Origin: Pseudomonadota bacterium
Lineage (GTDB): Bacteria; Bdellovibrionota; Bacteriovoracia; Bacteriovoracales; Bacteriovoracaceae
NCBI GenBank assembly: GCA_023432655.1
Contig: JAEYUK010000085.1
Coordinates: forward strand, 1 to 10,273
DNA length: 10,273 nucleotides
Direction of reading: 5' to 3'
Positions 1-7,454 of the stretch are shown here, in pieces. The stretch's first letter is position 1. The number at the start of each line of letters is the position of its first letter. Under the pieces are notes generated by a model. The model saw nothing but the letters and a program-made list of their open reading frames with translations, was not told the origin of the DNA and made no database searches. The position numbers were made by a program, and so were the translations under genes.

Positions 1-847
1 TTTCTGGGTCTTCATAGAGATAGCGGTAATCATTCGCCGAGGTGATGAACTCATAGGTAAGTGTCAACATAAGAGCTGCCGAGTAGGCATATTGAACCTG
101 TACTCCTTCTCTTGCTAAGGACATCGAGAGGAAGAGCGGGACATAGAAGTGATAAATATTTCTATTTAAATACTCGTAAATTTCTTTAGGATAGAAGAGC
201 TTCCGATAATTTGATTCTGAAAGATCCAGGATCAAATTAATAGTATCAATCACTCGGCTAACCATTTCTTTATTGTCTATGTAGAGGGCACTCCCTCTAA
301 TTTGACTGCGCTCAAGAAACGCCAGGTGGAGTTTCTTGGTGGAAGTGTCCTGAAAGAGAGTGGCCATGACCATTGAGGCCATATAAGGGGACTTAAAATG
401 TTTGAGGGTCAGGTCCCAGATATTTAATTCTGTAATATTGCCGACGAGATAAGAGTAAAGCTGTTCGTTTAGGTCTTTGAGGTAAATCTGGGTCTTAGGG
501 GTATTTAAGAGAGCAATAAAGTTCTTCTTAAAGGCCACAAAAACAAAAGAACCGGGGGTCCATTGGGTGTTTTTATTTGAGGTGGTCGGTTTTTCATCAA
601 CAACCATGTCATAATCCAAAAGTTGGATCATTTTCTTAACAGCGTTTTTGCAAGGTGTTCTATCCCAGTACCCCATATACCGGTTACAGCGGTTATTGAT
701 GAGAGTGCCTAGACCCCAGTCACGCAAACCTTCCTGAGCAATAATAAAATTCAAGAGTCCGTTTGATCGGCGCTCTGCAGTGCCTTCAGTATGAGCTTGG
801 GTCGTCCCAACAAGTATTATGAGGGTTAGCGCAAGGATAGTTTTCAT
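1..847 (-). CDS. Exported protein of unknown function (3' part cut off by window edge)
   Basis: Read on the minus strand from the ATG at 847-845, this frame stays open for 282 codons to the left edge, so the C-terminus is missing. The first 18 residues (MKTILALTLIILVGTTQA) form a typical Sec signal peptide: one Lys, a Leu/Ile core and a small-residue end, with likely signal peptidase I cleavage after TQA. There is no lipobox Cys. The mature part has only two cysteines (about residues 54 and 66), close enough to form a periplasmic disulfide, and tryptophans at 44, 61 and 96. The rest looks mixed helical, with a hydrophobic stretch near 233-268 that could be a buried helix pair. I do not recognise the family. 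No Shine-Dalgarno is visible before the ATG, and no convincing promoter was found. The signal peptide and long open frame make the gene itself quite certain; its function is unknown. Confidence 0.8.
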   Translation of the reverse strand, partial: MKTILALTLIILVGTTQAHTEGTAERRSNGLLNFIIAQEGLRDWGLGTLINNRCNRYMGYWDRTPCKNAVKKMIQLLDYDMVVDEKPTTSNKNTQWTPGSFVFVAFKKNFIALLNTPKTQIYLKDLNEQLYSYLVGNITELNIWDLTLKHFKSPYMASMVMATLFQDTSTKKLHLAFLERSQIRGSALYIDNKEMVSRVIDTINLILDLSESNYRKLFYPKEIYEYLNRNIYHFYVPLFLSMSLAREGVQVQYAYSAALMLTLTYEFITSANDYRYLYEDPE

Positions 848-1011
848 GAATCTATAAGTGCTTTAATGTGGTTCGATGGTCAACTAAATACGTCTAACGC
901 AAGGCAGCCTTCAAAACACAACTCTTGAAGTTTCTTGGTTTTAGCATTCACACACTTAGAGCTTTGGCCTATAATATGGTCATTCATTAACCCCCTTCAT
1001 GAGCAAGTGAC
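848..1011. other. Divergent intergenic region upstream of sucA
   Basis: This 164-base gap separates the minus-strand exported-protein gene from the sucA operon. It holds the sucA promoter and, upstream of it, a short dyad: CTTCAA at 909-914 and TTGAAG at 925-930, separated by 10 bases. Just before sucA it also holds a four-codon ATG...TGA frame (999-1010). No RNA gene or riboswitch-like structure was recognised. Confidence 0.6.
947..975 (+). promoter_or_regulatory. Sigma70-type promoter of the sucA-sucB-lpd operon
   Basis: A -35 hexamer TTCACA at 947-952 matches the TTGACA consensus in five of six bases. It is separated by exactly 17 bases from a perfect -10 hexamer TATAAT at 970-975. Transcription would start near 982, giving a leader of about 30 bases before the sucA ATG at 1012. 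This is the best promoter match in the window and suits a highly expressed housekeeping operon. The assignment is from consensus only. Confidence 0.7.
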
Positions 1012-3747
1012 ATGACTATTTCTCAAGATTTCACCTATACCTCAGCTTCAGATAATACTTTTATTGATGGACTCTATAGTGACTTTAAGAAAAATCCGGA
1101 TTCAGTTGACCCTTCTTGGAAGCAATTCTTCCTGGGAGTTGAGTTTGCCTTAGCGCGACCTGAATCAGGGGAAACAGCTGTTGGGAACCTGGCCCAGGAA
1201 TTTAAAGTTTATCGCTTAATCGACGCTTACCGCTCACGAGGACATTTAGTATCTACCACCAATCCTATTCGTGAGAGAATGAATCGCTTTCCTCACTTAG
1301 ATCTTCAAGACCACGGTCTAACGAACGCTGACTTAGAAGAGACTTTTGTGATTGGAGAAACGCTTGGTCTAAAAAATGCCAAATTAAAAGATATCATTGC
1401 GCACTTAAAAAACATCTACTGTGGCACCATGGGCTTTGAGTTCATGGACAGTAATGATGTGGAAATCAGAGATTGGTTCCAGAAGAAAGTGGAAAACAAT
1501 ACTGAAGCGAGAAAGTTTTCGATCGATAAAAAGAAAAGAATTCTTACAAAACTTAATGAAGCCGTAGCCTTTGAAAATTTTCTTCACACAAAGTATGTGG
1601 GGCAGAAAAGGTTTTCTCTTGAAGGTGGGGAGAATACTATTCCGGCCTTAGACGCCATCATCAATGCCTCAGCTGAATTTGGTGTTGAGGAAGTTGTGAT
1701 TGGTATGGCCCACCGAGGTCGCTTAAATGTTTTAGCGAACATCATGGGTAAAACTTACGAATACATTTTTAATGAGTTCGAAGGTCAGGCGGTGCCAGAT
1801 CTGACGATGGGAGACGGGGATGTGAAGTATCACATGGGCTATTCGTCTCAGGTTACAACTCACGGTGGAAAAAAAGTTTATTTGAAACTTATGCCTAATC
1901 CGTCTCACCTTGAGGCCGTTAATGCTGTTGTTTTAGGTTTCTCACGGGCCCAGGGGGATTCTTTATACGATGAAAATCCAGATAAGATTCTTCCGATCAT
2001 TATTCATGGGGACGCTGCTCTTGCTGGCCAGGGTGTTTGTTATGAAACACTCCAGATGTCGGCCTTAAAAGGGTACAATGTAGGTGGTTCAATTCATTTT
2101 GTGATCAATAACCAGATTGGTTTTACCACTGATTTTGATGATGCCCGCTCATCTATTTACTCAACTTCACTTGCCCGGGTGCTTGAGACGCCAACGATTC
2201 ATGTGAATGGGGATGATGCTGAAGCAGTAGTTTATGCTGTTGAACTTGCCAGCGAGTTCCGCGCTAAATTTCATAAAGACATCTTTATCGATATGGTTTG
2301 TTACCGTAAGCACGGTCACAATGAGTCGGATGAACCACGATTCACACAACCAAAGTTTTATAGCTTAATTTCAAAACACGACAACCCTCGTGAGATTTAT
2401 AAAGAAAAGCTTATTGATGGAAAACAAATTGAAGCTCAGCTTGCCGTTCAGATGGAAGAGCAATTTAAAAATCTTCTTCAGGATCGCTTCAATTTAGTCA
2501 AACAGAAGCCACTTCCTTACCTTTACCAAAAACCAGAAGAAGAATGGCAGGCCTTCCGTCGTTCTACTCCAAAAGACTTCGACTATTCTCCAAAGACTCA
2601 TGTCTCTAAAGAGACTCTTCATAAAACTCTTGAAGCCTTAACCAGCTACCCGGAAGGCTTTAAACCAATTCAAAAGGTGAAAAAACTTCTCGAAGAAAGA
2701 CAGCGTCGTTGGGAAGAGGATAAAATTGACTGGGCCCTGGGTGAGCTTTTTAGTTATGGCTCTCTTCTTCAGGAAGGAATTAGTGTTCGAATGTCCGGCC
2801 AGGATTGTATTCGAGGAACATTCTCTCACCGTCACGCCGGAGTCGTTGATGAGGGCAATAACACCCGTCACATTTTCCTGCAAAAAATTTCCGAGAAAGG
2901 CAGTAAATTCAAAATCTATAACTCACTTCTTTCTGAGTATGCGGTTCTTGGGTTTGAATACGGTTACTCTTTAGGAAATCCAAAATCTCTTAATATCTGG
3001 GAAGCTCAGTTTGGGGATTTCGCCAACGGCGCCCAGACGATCATCGATCAATTTATTGCTAGTGGTGAGTCCAAGTGGCAACGCCAGTCTGGAGTGGTCC
3101 TTCTTCTTCCTCATGGCTATGAGGGGCAGGGACCAGAGCATTCTAATGCTCGTCCGGAGCGATTCCTTCAATTAGCAGCTGAGTGGAATATGGTTGTGGC
3201 CAACTTAACTACGCCGGCCAATATTTTCCATGCCCTTCGTCGTCAGATGAAATGGGATTTTAGAAAACCACTTGTGATCTTCTCGCCTAAATCTCTTCTT
3301 CGTCACCCAGAGTGCGTTTCTACAATTAAAGACCTTACTGAAGGCTCATTTGAAGAAATTATTGATGATTCTTCGGTTAAGGCCAAAGATGTTAAACGAC
3401 TTATTATGTGTACAGGTAAAGTCTTCTACGACCTTAAAGCACGTCAGTTAAAGGATAAACGTAAAGATGTGGCGATTGTTCGTCTTGAACAACTTTATCC
3501 AATGCCGGAAGAGCAGAGCTGGAAGCTTCTGGAAAAGTATAAGGCAGCTGAGAAAGTCTGGGTTCAAGAAGAGCCGAAAAACATGGGTGCCTTCACATTC
3601 CTACGTCGGTACTCTCAGTTTGATAACTTTAAATTAATTGCTCGTAAATCATCTGCATCTCCTGCGACAGGTTATGCAAGTGTTCACGCTCAAGAGCAGG
3701 CCCGAATTATTGACGGGGCCTTTGCAGATAAAATTGAATCAGTTTAA
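1012..3747 (+). CDS. sucA: 2-oxoglutarate dehydrogenase E1 component
   Basis: This 911-residue protein is the thiamine-diphosphate-dependent E1 of the 2-oxoglutarate dehydrogenase complex. It decarboxylates 2-oxoglutarate and passes the succinyl group to the lipoyl arm of E2 in the cytoplasm. The N-terminal segment (residues 17-40, with NPDSVDPSW) matches the E2-contacting tail of proteobacterial E1o. The core shows AHRGRLNVL (233-241), KYHMG (272-276), NPSHLEAVN (296-304), the ThDP/metal site HGDAALAGQG (332-341) with NNQIGFTT (366-373), and HGHNESDEP (434-442). The transketolase-like half has SGQDCIRGTFSHRHA (595-609), EAQFGDFANGAQ (664-675), PHGYEGQGPEHSNARPER (700-717) and QEEPKNMGA (852-860). 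Length is close to the usual 930 or so, and no E2 domain is fused to it. The ATG at 1012 gives a full-length N-terminus but has only a weak GAG element before it. It is the first gene of the operon, 16 bases before sucB. Confidence 0.97.
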   Translation: MTISQDFTYTSASDNTFIDGLYSDFKKNPDSVDPSWKQFFLGVEFALARPESGETAVGNLAQEFKVYRLIDAYRSRGHLVSTTNPIRERMNRFPHLDLQDHGLTNADLEETFVIGETLGLKNAKLKDIIAHLKNIYCGTMGFEFMDSNDVEIRDWFQKKVENNTEARKFSIDKKKRILTKLNEAVAFENFLHTKYVGQKRFSLEGGENTIPALDAIINASAEFGVEEVVIGMAHRGRLNVLANIMGKTYEYIFNEFEGQAVPDLTMGDGDVKYHMGYSSQVTTHGGKKVYLKLMPNPSHLEAVNAVVLGFSRAQGDSLYDENPDKILPIIIHGDAALAGQGVCYETLQMSALKGYNVGGSIHFVINNQIGFTTDFDDARSSIYSTSLARVLETPTIHVNGDDAEAVVYAVELASEFRAKFHKDIFIDMVCYRKHGHNESDEPRFTQPKFYSLISKHDNPREIYKEKLIDGKQIEAQLAVQMEEQFKNLLQDRFNLVKQKPLPYLYQKPEEEWQAFRRSTPKDFDYSPKTHVSKETLHKTLEALTSYPEGFKPIQKVKKLLEERQRRWEEDKIDWALGELFSYGSLLQEGISVRMSGQDCIRGTFSHRHAGVVDEGNNTRHIFLQKISEKGSKFKIYNSLLSEYAVLGFEYGYSLGNPKSLNIWEAQFGDFANGAQTIIDQFIASGESKWQRQSGVVLLLPHGYEGQGPEHSNARPERFLQLAAEWNMVVANLTTPANIFHALRRQMKWDFRKPLVIFSPKSLLRHPECVSTIKDLTEGSFEEIIDDSSVKAKDVKRLIMCTGKVFYDLKARQLKDKRKDVAIVRLEQLYPMPEEQSWKLLEKYKAAEKVWVQEEPKNMGAFTFLRRYSQFDNFKLIARKSSASPATGYASVHAQEQARIIDGAFADKIESV

Positions 3748-3752
3748 TTAAA

Positions 3753-3757
3753 AAGGA
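3753..3757 (+). promoter_or_regulatory. Ribosome binding site of sucB
   Basis: AAGGA lies six bases before the sucB ATG at 3764, within the 16-base gap after the sucA stop. It is a better Shine-Dalgarno than the one before sucA and fixes the sucB start. The tight spacing suggests co-transcription with no internal promoter. Confidence 0.75.
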
Positions 3758-3763
3758 TAAGTT

Positions 3764-4984
3764 ATGATTGATGTAAAAGTTCCGGCAGTGGGAGAGTCAA
3801 TATCCGAAGTCACCATCGCCACCTGGTTAAAGAAAGACGGTGACATGGTTAAACTCGATGAGACCATCTGTTCAATTGAATCTGATAAAGCAACTTTAGA
3901 TATCTCAGCTCCTAAAGCTGGGAAATTAAAAATACTGGCAGCTGAAGGCGATACTGTGGCGATTGGGGCCAAGATTGCTGAAGTTGATGAAACGGCTACG
4001 GCCGGCGCATCGTCTGAAGCTCTTCCTGCTAAGGCGGAAGCTCCAAAAGCTCAGGAAGCAGCACCAGCAGCTCCTCTTCAAAGTTCTGGAGATAAGAACT
4101 ATCCTTCACCTGCTGCTGCCAAAATCCTTGCAGAAAAAGGCATTGATTCTTCAACTGTTTCAGGCTCAGGTCGTGATGGTCGCATCACTAAAGCTGATGC
4201 TATGTCAGCTGAAGTTAAAAGCTCACCAGCTCCTGCTTCTGATATGAAGTCTCTTGCTCAAGAAACTATGGCCTCTTCTTTCTCTCGCGAAGTTCGAAGA
4301 GAGAAAATGACGGGCCTAAGAAAAACCATTGCCACTCGTCTTGTGACTGCTAAGAACACTACGGCCATGCTCACTACTTTTAATGAAGTAGATATGAGTG
4401 CTGTGATGGAACTTAGAAAAAAATATAAAGACGCTTTCAAAGAAAAGCATGGAGTCGGTTTAGGCTTCATGAGCTTTTTTACCAAAGCTTCATGTGCGGC
4501 CCTTAAGCAGTTTCCTGCAGTTAACGGAATGATCGACGGGAATGAAATTGTTTACCACAACTATGCTGACGTGGGTGTGGCCGTTTCAACTCCAAGAGGT
4601 CTGGTTGTTCCGGTTATTAGAAATGCTGAATCCATGGGGATGGCGGCGATTGAGTCCAAGATTATTGAACTCGCCACTCGTGCCAGAGACGGGAAAATAA
4701 CTATCGAAGAAATGCAGAACGGAACTTTCACGATCACCAATGGCGGGATCTTTGGTTCAATGCTTTCGACTCCGATTATTAATGCTCCTCAATCCGCGAT
4801 CCTGGGTCTTCATAATATCGTTGAGCGCCCGGTGGCCGTGAATGGCCAGGTTGTCATTCGTCCGATCATGTACCTTGCTCTTTCTTACGATCACAGAATT
4901 ATTGATGGACGTGAATCGGTGTCTTTCCTTAAGGCGGTTAAGGAAATGATTGAAGATCCTTCTCGTTTGTTACTTGATATTTAA
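3764..4984 (+). CDS. sucB: Dihydrolipoamide succinyltransferase, E2 of the ODH complex
   Basis: This 406-residue protein is the E2 core of the 2-oxoglutarate dehydrogenase complex. It moves the succinyl group from the lipoyl arm to coenzyme A. It has one lipoyl domain (about 1-76) with the lipoylated lysine K42 in ESDKATLD. An Ala/Pro-rich flexible linker follows (about 78-108), then a peripheral-subunit-binding domain (about 114-146, [15 protein letters not shown]...[10 protein letters not shown]), a second linker, and the acyltransferase domain (about 178-406). That domain starts with [16 protein letters not shown] and carries the catalytic DHRIIDG motif (376-382), His377 being the active-site base. 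The single lipoyl domain and length match SucB (405 in E. coli) rather than the larger pyruvate dehydrogenase E2. Position directly after sucA supports succinyl specificity. Confidence 0.96.
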   Translation: MIDVKVPAVGESISEVTIATWLKKDGDMVKLDETICSIESDKATLDISAPKAGKLKILAAEGDTVAIGAKIAEVDETATAGASSEALPAKAEAPKAQEAAPAAPLQSSGDKNYPSPAAAKILAEKGIDSSTVSGSGRDGRITKADAMSAEVKSSPAPASDMKSLAQETMASSFSREVRREKMTGLRKTIATRLVTAKNTTAMLTTFNEVDMSAVMELRKKYKDAFKEKHGVGLGFMSFFTKASCAALKQFPAVNGMIDGNEIVYHNYADVGVAVSTPRGLVVPVIRNAESMGMAAIESKIIELATRARDGKITIEEMQNGTFTITNGGIFGSMLSTPIINAPQSAILGLHNIVERPVAVNGQVVIRPIMYLALSYDHRIIDGRESVSFLKAVKEMIEDPSRLLLDI

Positions 4985-4996
4985 AGGTTTAACTTT

Positions 4997-6400
4997 ATGG
5001 AACAGTTTGATTTAGTTGTTATTGGTTCTGGTCCTGGTGGTTATATTGCTGCCATTCGGGCCGCTCAGTTAAAGCAGAAAGTTGCGATCATTGAAAAATA
5101 CAATGTCCTTGGTGGAACTTGTCTCAATGTTGGTTGTATTCCTTCTAAGGCCTGGCTCGATTCTTCTGAACGCTACCACGAAACGATTCATTCTCATGCT
5201 CTTCATGGAATCGAAGTTGGAAACGTAAAGTTAGATGTTAAAAAAATGTCTGATCGCGTGGCCAAAGTGGTTGAAGGAATTACCGGTGGTGTCGCTTTTC
5301 TGATGAAGAAAAATAAAATTACCGTTTTTCATGGCCATGGTTCCTTTAAAGATAAGAACACCATTGTGATTAAAAGTGACAAAGGTAATCAGGAAATCTC
5401 AGCAAAAAATATTATCATTGCGACAGGATCAAAGCCCTCAAGCCTTCCTGGAGTCACTATTGATAAAGAAAGAATCATCACATCTACAGAAGCCTTAAAA
5501 CTTCAAAATGCTCCCAAGCACTTGATCGTGATCGGGGGCGGTGTGATTGGGCTTGAATTGGGTTCTGTCTACAGACGCCTGGGTTCTGAAGTGACTGTAG
5601 TTGAATACGCAGACTCTTGCATCGCTACGATGGATGTTGATCTTGGTAAAGAACTTCAAAAAGTACTTAAGAAAGACGGCATGAATTTTTACCTTGGCCA
5701 CGGAGTGACTTCAGTTACCCGTAAAGGTGATGAAGTTACGGTTAAGGCCAAAAACAAAACGAATAACGAAGAGATCGAATTAAAAGGTGACTACTGTTTA
5801 GTGGCCGTGGGACGTCGTCCTTACACAGACGGTTTAGGTCTTGAGAATATCGGTCTTAAACTTGATGAGCGCGGACGTATTCCGGTTAATGATCATCTTC
5901 AAACATCCCTTCCACACATCTACGCTATCGGTGACGTTGTGAGAGGAGCGATGCTTGCTCACAAGGCCGAGGAAGAAGGTGTTTGTGTGGCCGAATTCAT
6001 TTCGGGTCAAAAGCCTCACATTAACTACAATCTCATTCCTGGTGTTGTTTATACCTGGCCTGAAGTTTCTGGGGTTGGTTTCACAGAGCAGGAATTAAAA
6101 CAAAAAGGTGTGGAGTACAAGGTTGGGAAATTCCCATTCCTGGCCTTAGGGAGAGCTGTTGCTTCTAATGAAAAAAATGGCTTTGTTAAAGTTCTGGCCG
6201 ACAAGAAGACTGATGAAATACTCGGGGTTCATATGATTGGCCCGAGGACTGCGGACATGATTGGTGAAGCAGTGGTGGCGATGGAATTCCGTGCCAGCGC
6301 TGAGGACATTGGCCGCATTTCTCACGCTCACCCGACTTATTCTGAAGGATTTAAAGAGGCCTGTCTTGCGGCCACCGAGAATCGCGCTCTCAACATGTAA
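4997..6400 (+). CDS. lpd: Dihydrolipoyl dehydrogenase, E3 component
   Basis: This 467-residue flavoprotein reoxidises the dihydrolipoyl arm of E2 and reduces NAD+. The N-terminal FAD-binding motif is GSGPGGY (10-16). The redox-active disulfide is in GGTCLNVGCIPSK (39-51), with Cys42 and Cys47. The NAD-binding Rossmann motif is IGGGVIGLELG (179-189), the second FAD motif is YAIGDV (309-314), and the C-terminal catalytic His-Glu pair is in HAHPTYSE (443-450). There is no N-terminal lipoyl domain. An AAAGG at 4983-4987, overlapping the sucB stop, sits nine bases before the ATG; the gap to sucB is only 12 bases. Being the last gene of the operon suggests it serves ODH first, though the same E3 may be shared with pyruvate dehydrogenase and the glycine cleavage system encoded elsewhere. 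Confidence 0.96.
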   Translation: MEQFDLVVIGSGPGGYIAAIRAAQLKQKVAIIEKYNVLGGTCLNVGCIPSKAWLDSSERYHETIHSHALHGIEVGNVKLDVKKMSDRVAKVVEGITGGVAFLMKKNKITVFHGHGSFKDKNTIVIKSDKGNQEISAKNIIIATGSKPSSLPGVTIDKERIITSTEALKLQNAPKHLIVIGGGVIGLELGSVYRRLGSEVTVVEYADSCIATMDVDLGKELQKVLKKDGMNFYLGHGVTSVTRKGDEVTVKAKNKTNNEEIELKGDYCLVAVGRRPYTDGLGLENIGLKLDERGRIPVNDHLQTSLPHIYAIGDVVRGAMLAHKAEEEGVCVAEFISGQKPHINYNLIPGVVYTWPEVSGVGFTEQELKQKGVEYKVGKFPFLALGRAVASNEKNGFVKVLADKKTDEILGVHMIGPRTADMIGEAVVAMEFRASAEDIGRISHAHPTYSEGFKEACLAATENRALNM

Positions 6401-6411
6401 TGAAATAAAAT

Positions 6412-6432
6412 GGGGCGGCCTTAGGCCGCCTC
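6412..6432. terminator. Bidirectional hairpin terminator between lpd and the convergent gene
   Basis: GGCGGCC at 6414-6420 and GGCCGCC at 6424-6430 form a perfect 7-bp stem with the three-base loop TTA. A G-U pair (6413/6431) and a G-C pair (6412/6432) can extend it to nine pairs. On the minus strand it is followed almost at once by a T-rich tract (ATTTTATTT, from 6401-6410). On the plus strand the following bases are pyrimidine-rich, but the run of eight T comes some 15 bases later, so termination should be stronger for the minus-strand gene. The stem overlaps that gene's last codons. Confidence 0.7.
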
Positions 6433-6810
6433 TCTTAACTCTTCTTGTTTTTTTTCTTCAATCCAGGTCTTAATCTTTTCAGCGTCATCTACAAAGTAGA
6501 ACGTATGCTTTTCATTCTCCCCAATCATAATGAGAGTGGAAAAGTTCTCGCCAGGATCGTTCACTTCGACGGACCAGATCTCCTCGTAGGAAACTGTTTT
6601 ATGGCGGCCTAGAAAAGAAATTTTCACGACCTCATCCTGAAACTCTACGCGGTGTTTTAAATCATAAGTGATGAAACCACCGACCATGAGGGCCAAGAAT
6701 CCACCAAGGAAACTACAACCTAAGGTTGAGAATTCATCTGGTGCCATCTGATAAATCACATAACATTGTATGGCGTAACACAGAACGATGAAGGGGACGA
6801 CCCGAACCAT
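6421..6810 (-). CDS. Small two-TM membrane protein, bPH2-like, paralog of the 6898-7317 product
   Basis: From the ATG at 6810-6808 this codes for 129 residues; a TTG at 6819-6817 would add three. Two hydrophobic segments (about 3-21 and 30-50) are followed by a soluble domain (about 52-129) with alternating beta-like strands, ending in a charged helix (EKIKTWIEEKKQEELREAA). The soluble part aligns with that of the upstream neighbour (for example EEIWSVEV with SSIASVKV, and KHTFYFVDDAEKI with RTYHLYNIDNPVHL). It resembles the bacterial PH-like bPH2/DUF304 domain, a moderate-confidence call from pattern only. The domain probably faces the cytoplasm. No good Shine-Dalgarno precedes either start, and the region upstream appears to be a former N-terminal leader broken by a TAA (see 6811-6837). 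The stop codon lies in the loop of the terminator hairpin. The product may still work, since both membrane segments and the domain are intact. Confidence 0.72.
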   Translation of the reverse strand: MVRVVPFIVLCYAIQCYVIYQMAPDEFSTLGCSFLGGFLALMVGGFITYDLKHRVEFQDEVVKISFLGRHKTVSYEEIWSVEVNDPGENFSTLIMIGENEKHTFYFVDDAEKIKTWIEEKKQEELREAA

Positions 6811-6837
6811 GTGGTCCAAGTGTTATTCGCGAGTCAT
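6811..6837 (-). other. Broken N-terminal leader of the small membrane-protein gene, with in-frame TAA
   Basis: Read on the minus strand in frame with the gene at 6421-6810, this stretch starts with an ATG (6837-6835) and reads M-T-R-E-stop-H-L-D-H before the ATG at 6810. The paralog at 6898-7317 begins M-P-I-T-R-N-F-H-L-R-Y-M. The shared T-R, H-L and M mark these as homologous, with TAA (6825-6823) standing where the paralog has TTT (Phe). The frame also stays open upstream to another ATG at 6861. The Shine-Dalgarno position holds AAAAAG, where the paralog has AGGAAG. Translation of the remaining gene would need to start or restart at TTG 6819 or ATG 6810. Confidence 0.6.
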
Positions 6838-6897
6838 AAAGAAGCTTTTTGATTTTTCCATCAATCCGCTTTTCGGAATTCTGAGAAAACAATTTAG

Positions 6898-7317
6898 CTA
6901 GGCGAGCTTTTGTTTTTTAGCGGCCATTAAACTCGCCAAATGAACCGGATTATCGATGTTGTATAAGTGGTAAGTCCGATTATTTCTGTCGGTGATAGTG
7001 AGATTTCCGAATGCTTGATTTTTTTGCTTAACCTTGACCGAGGCTATACTGCTGTAAAGGATTTCTTCTTTAATCCCCAGGAGATCGAACCTGATCTCAA
7101 TATAGTTAGGGTGACAAATGATTTTATGGTGCTGGTCATGGAAATGGAAGGACACGATGATCAGCGCCAGCCCGAGACCTAAAAAGAGAATAAAATCGTT
7201 TCCTAAATGGGTAGGAGCAAAGTGCTTATAGAGCCAAATCTGGGCAATATAGAGAAGAATCAGAAGGGGAGTCATCTTCGTCATATAACGAAGGTGAAAG
7301 TTGCGAGTGATGGGCAT
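6898..7317 (-). CDS. Small two-TM membrane protein with bacterial PH-like (bPH2/DUF304-type) domain
   Basis: This 139-residue protein has a short basic N-terminal tail (MPITRNFHLRYMTK), two membrane segments (about 16-34 and 42-60) and a soluble C-terminal domain (about 62-139). The domain pattern is strand, LGIKEEILYSSIASVKVKQK, FGNLTITD, then NRTYHLYNIDNPVHLASLM. It recalls bPH2 domains (YdbS/YdbT type), where a loop before a conserved FG-L-I strand is followed by a short IxNP segment. The fold is inferred by eye. A strong Shine-Dalgarno CAGGAAG (7330-7324) sits six bases before the ATG, fixing the start. It lies 87 bases upstream of its paralog on the same strand, probably in one transcript, and is divergent from acnA. 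A role at the membrane face is likely; the specific function is unknown. An adjacent pair of such proteins recalls ydbS-ydbT in Bacillus. Confidence 0.8.
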   Translation of the reverse strand: MPITRNFHLRYMTKMTPLLILLYIAQIWLYKHFAPTHLGNDFILFLGLGLALIIVSFHFHDQHHKIICHPNYIEIRFDLLGIKEEILYSSIASVKVKQKNQAFGNLTITDRNNRTYHLYNIDNPVHLASLMAAKKQKLA

Positions 7318-7407
7318 AAAAAACTTCCTGTTTTATACGATGCACTATCATCTCTGAAGGAGTTGGTACCGACAAGAGGGAAAAAATAAATTTTTGCCAG
7401 AGTTCTA

Positions 7408-7436
7408 TAGTCACAAATGTCCTAAAGAGTTAGAAT
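7408..7436 (+). promoter_or_regulatory. Probable acnA promoter with A/T-rich upstream element
   Basis: TAGTCA at 7408-7413 (four of six matches to TTGACA) lies 17 bases before TAGAAT at 7431-7436 (five of six matches to TATAAT). The start point would be near 7443, leaving a leader of about 24 bases. The A/T tract at 7381-7395 falls at about -60 to -48, where an UP element would sit. The -35 is weak, so this is a moderate call. Confidence 0.42.
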
Positions 7437-7454
7437 AGCTCAAATATTTTCTAA

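Noticed and set aside
848..890. TTGACC (minus strand) and a TATAGA next to the ATG at 847 as a promoter for the exported-protein gene
   Set aside because: The spacing is 21 bases and the -10 would end only three bases before the ATG, so the transcript would start inside the gene.
2638..2974. Overlapping frames on both strands inside sucA (81 and 82 codons)
   Set aside because: Both lie inside the conserved E1 coding region and have no recognisable domain; they are frame shadows.
3963..4247. A 94-codon plus-strand frame within sucB, rich in Leu and Lys
   Set aside because: It is the second frame of the sucB linker and binding-domain region; its composition comes from the Ala/Pro-rich linker codons, and no ribosome binding site precedes it.
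6817..6819. TTG as the start of the small gene at 6421-6810
   Set aside because: The TTG is only three codons upstream of an ATG and has no ribosome binding site; I preferred the ATG at 6810, though the TTG cannot be ruled out.
7362..7373. Imperfect palindrome around GGTACC upstream of acnA as an operator
   Set aside because: Only the inner six bases and flanks match (10 of 12), with no second copy elsewhere in the window; chance explains it.
7226..7414. A 62-codon minus-strand frame across the acnA leader and the start of the 7317 gene
   Set aside because: It starts at GTG with no Shine-Dalgarno and overlaps, in another frame, the better supported gene that has AGGAAG before its ATG.
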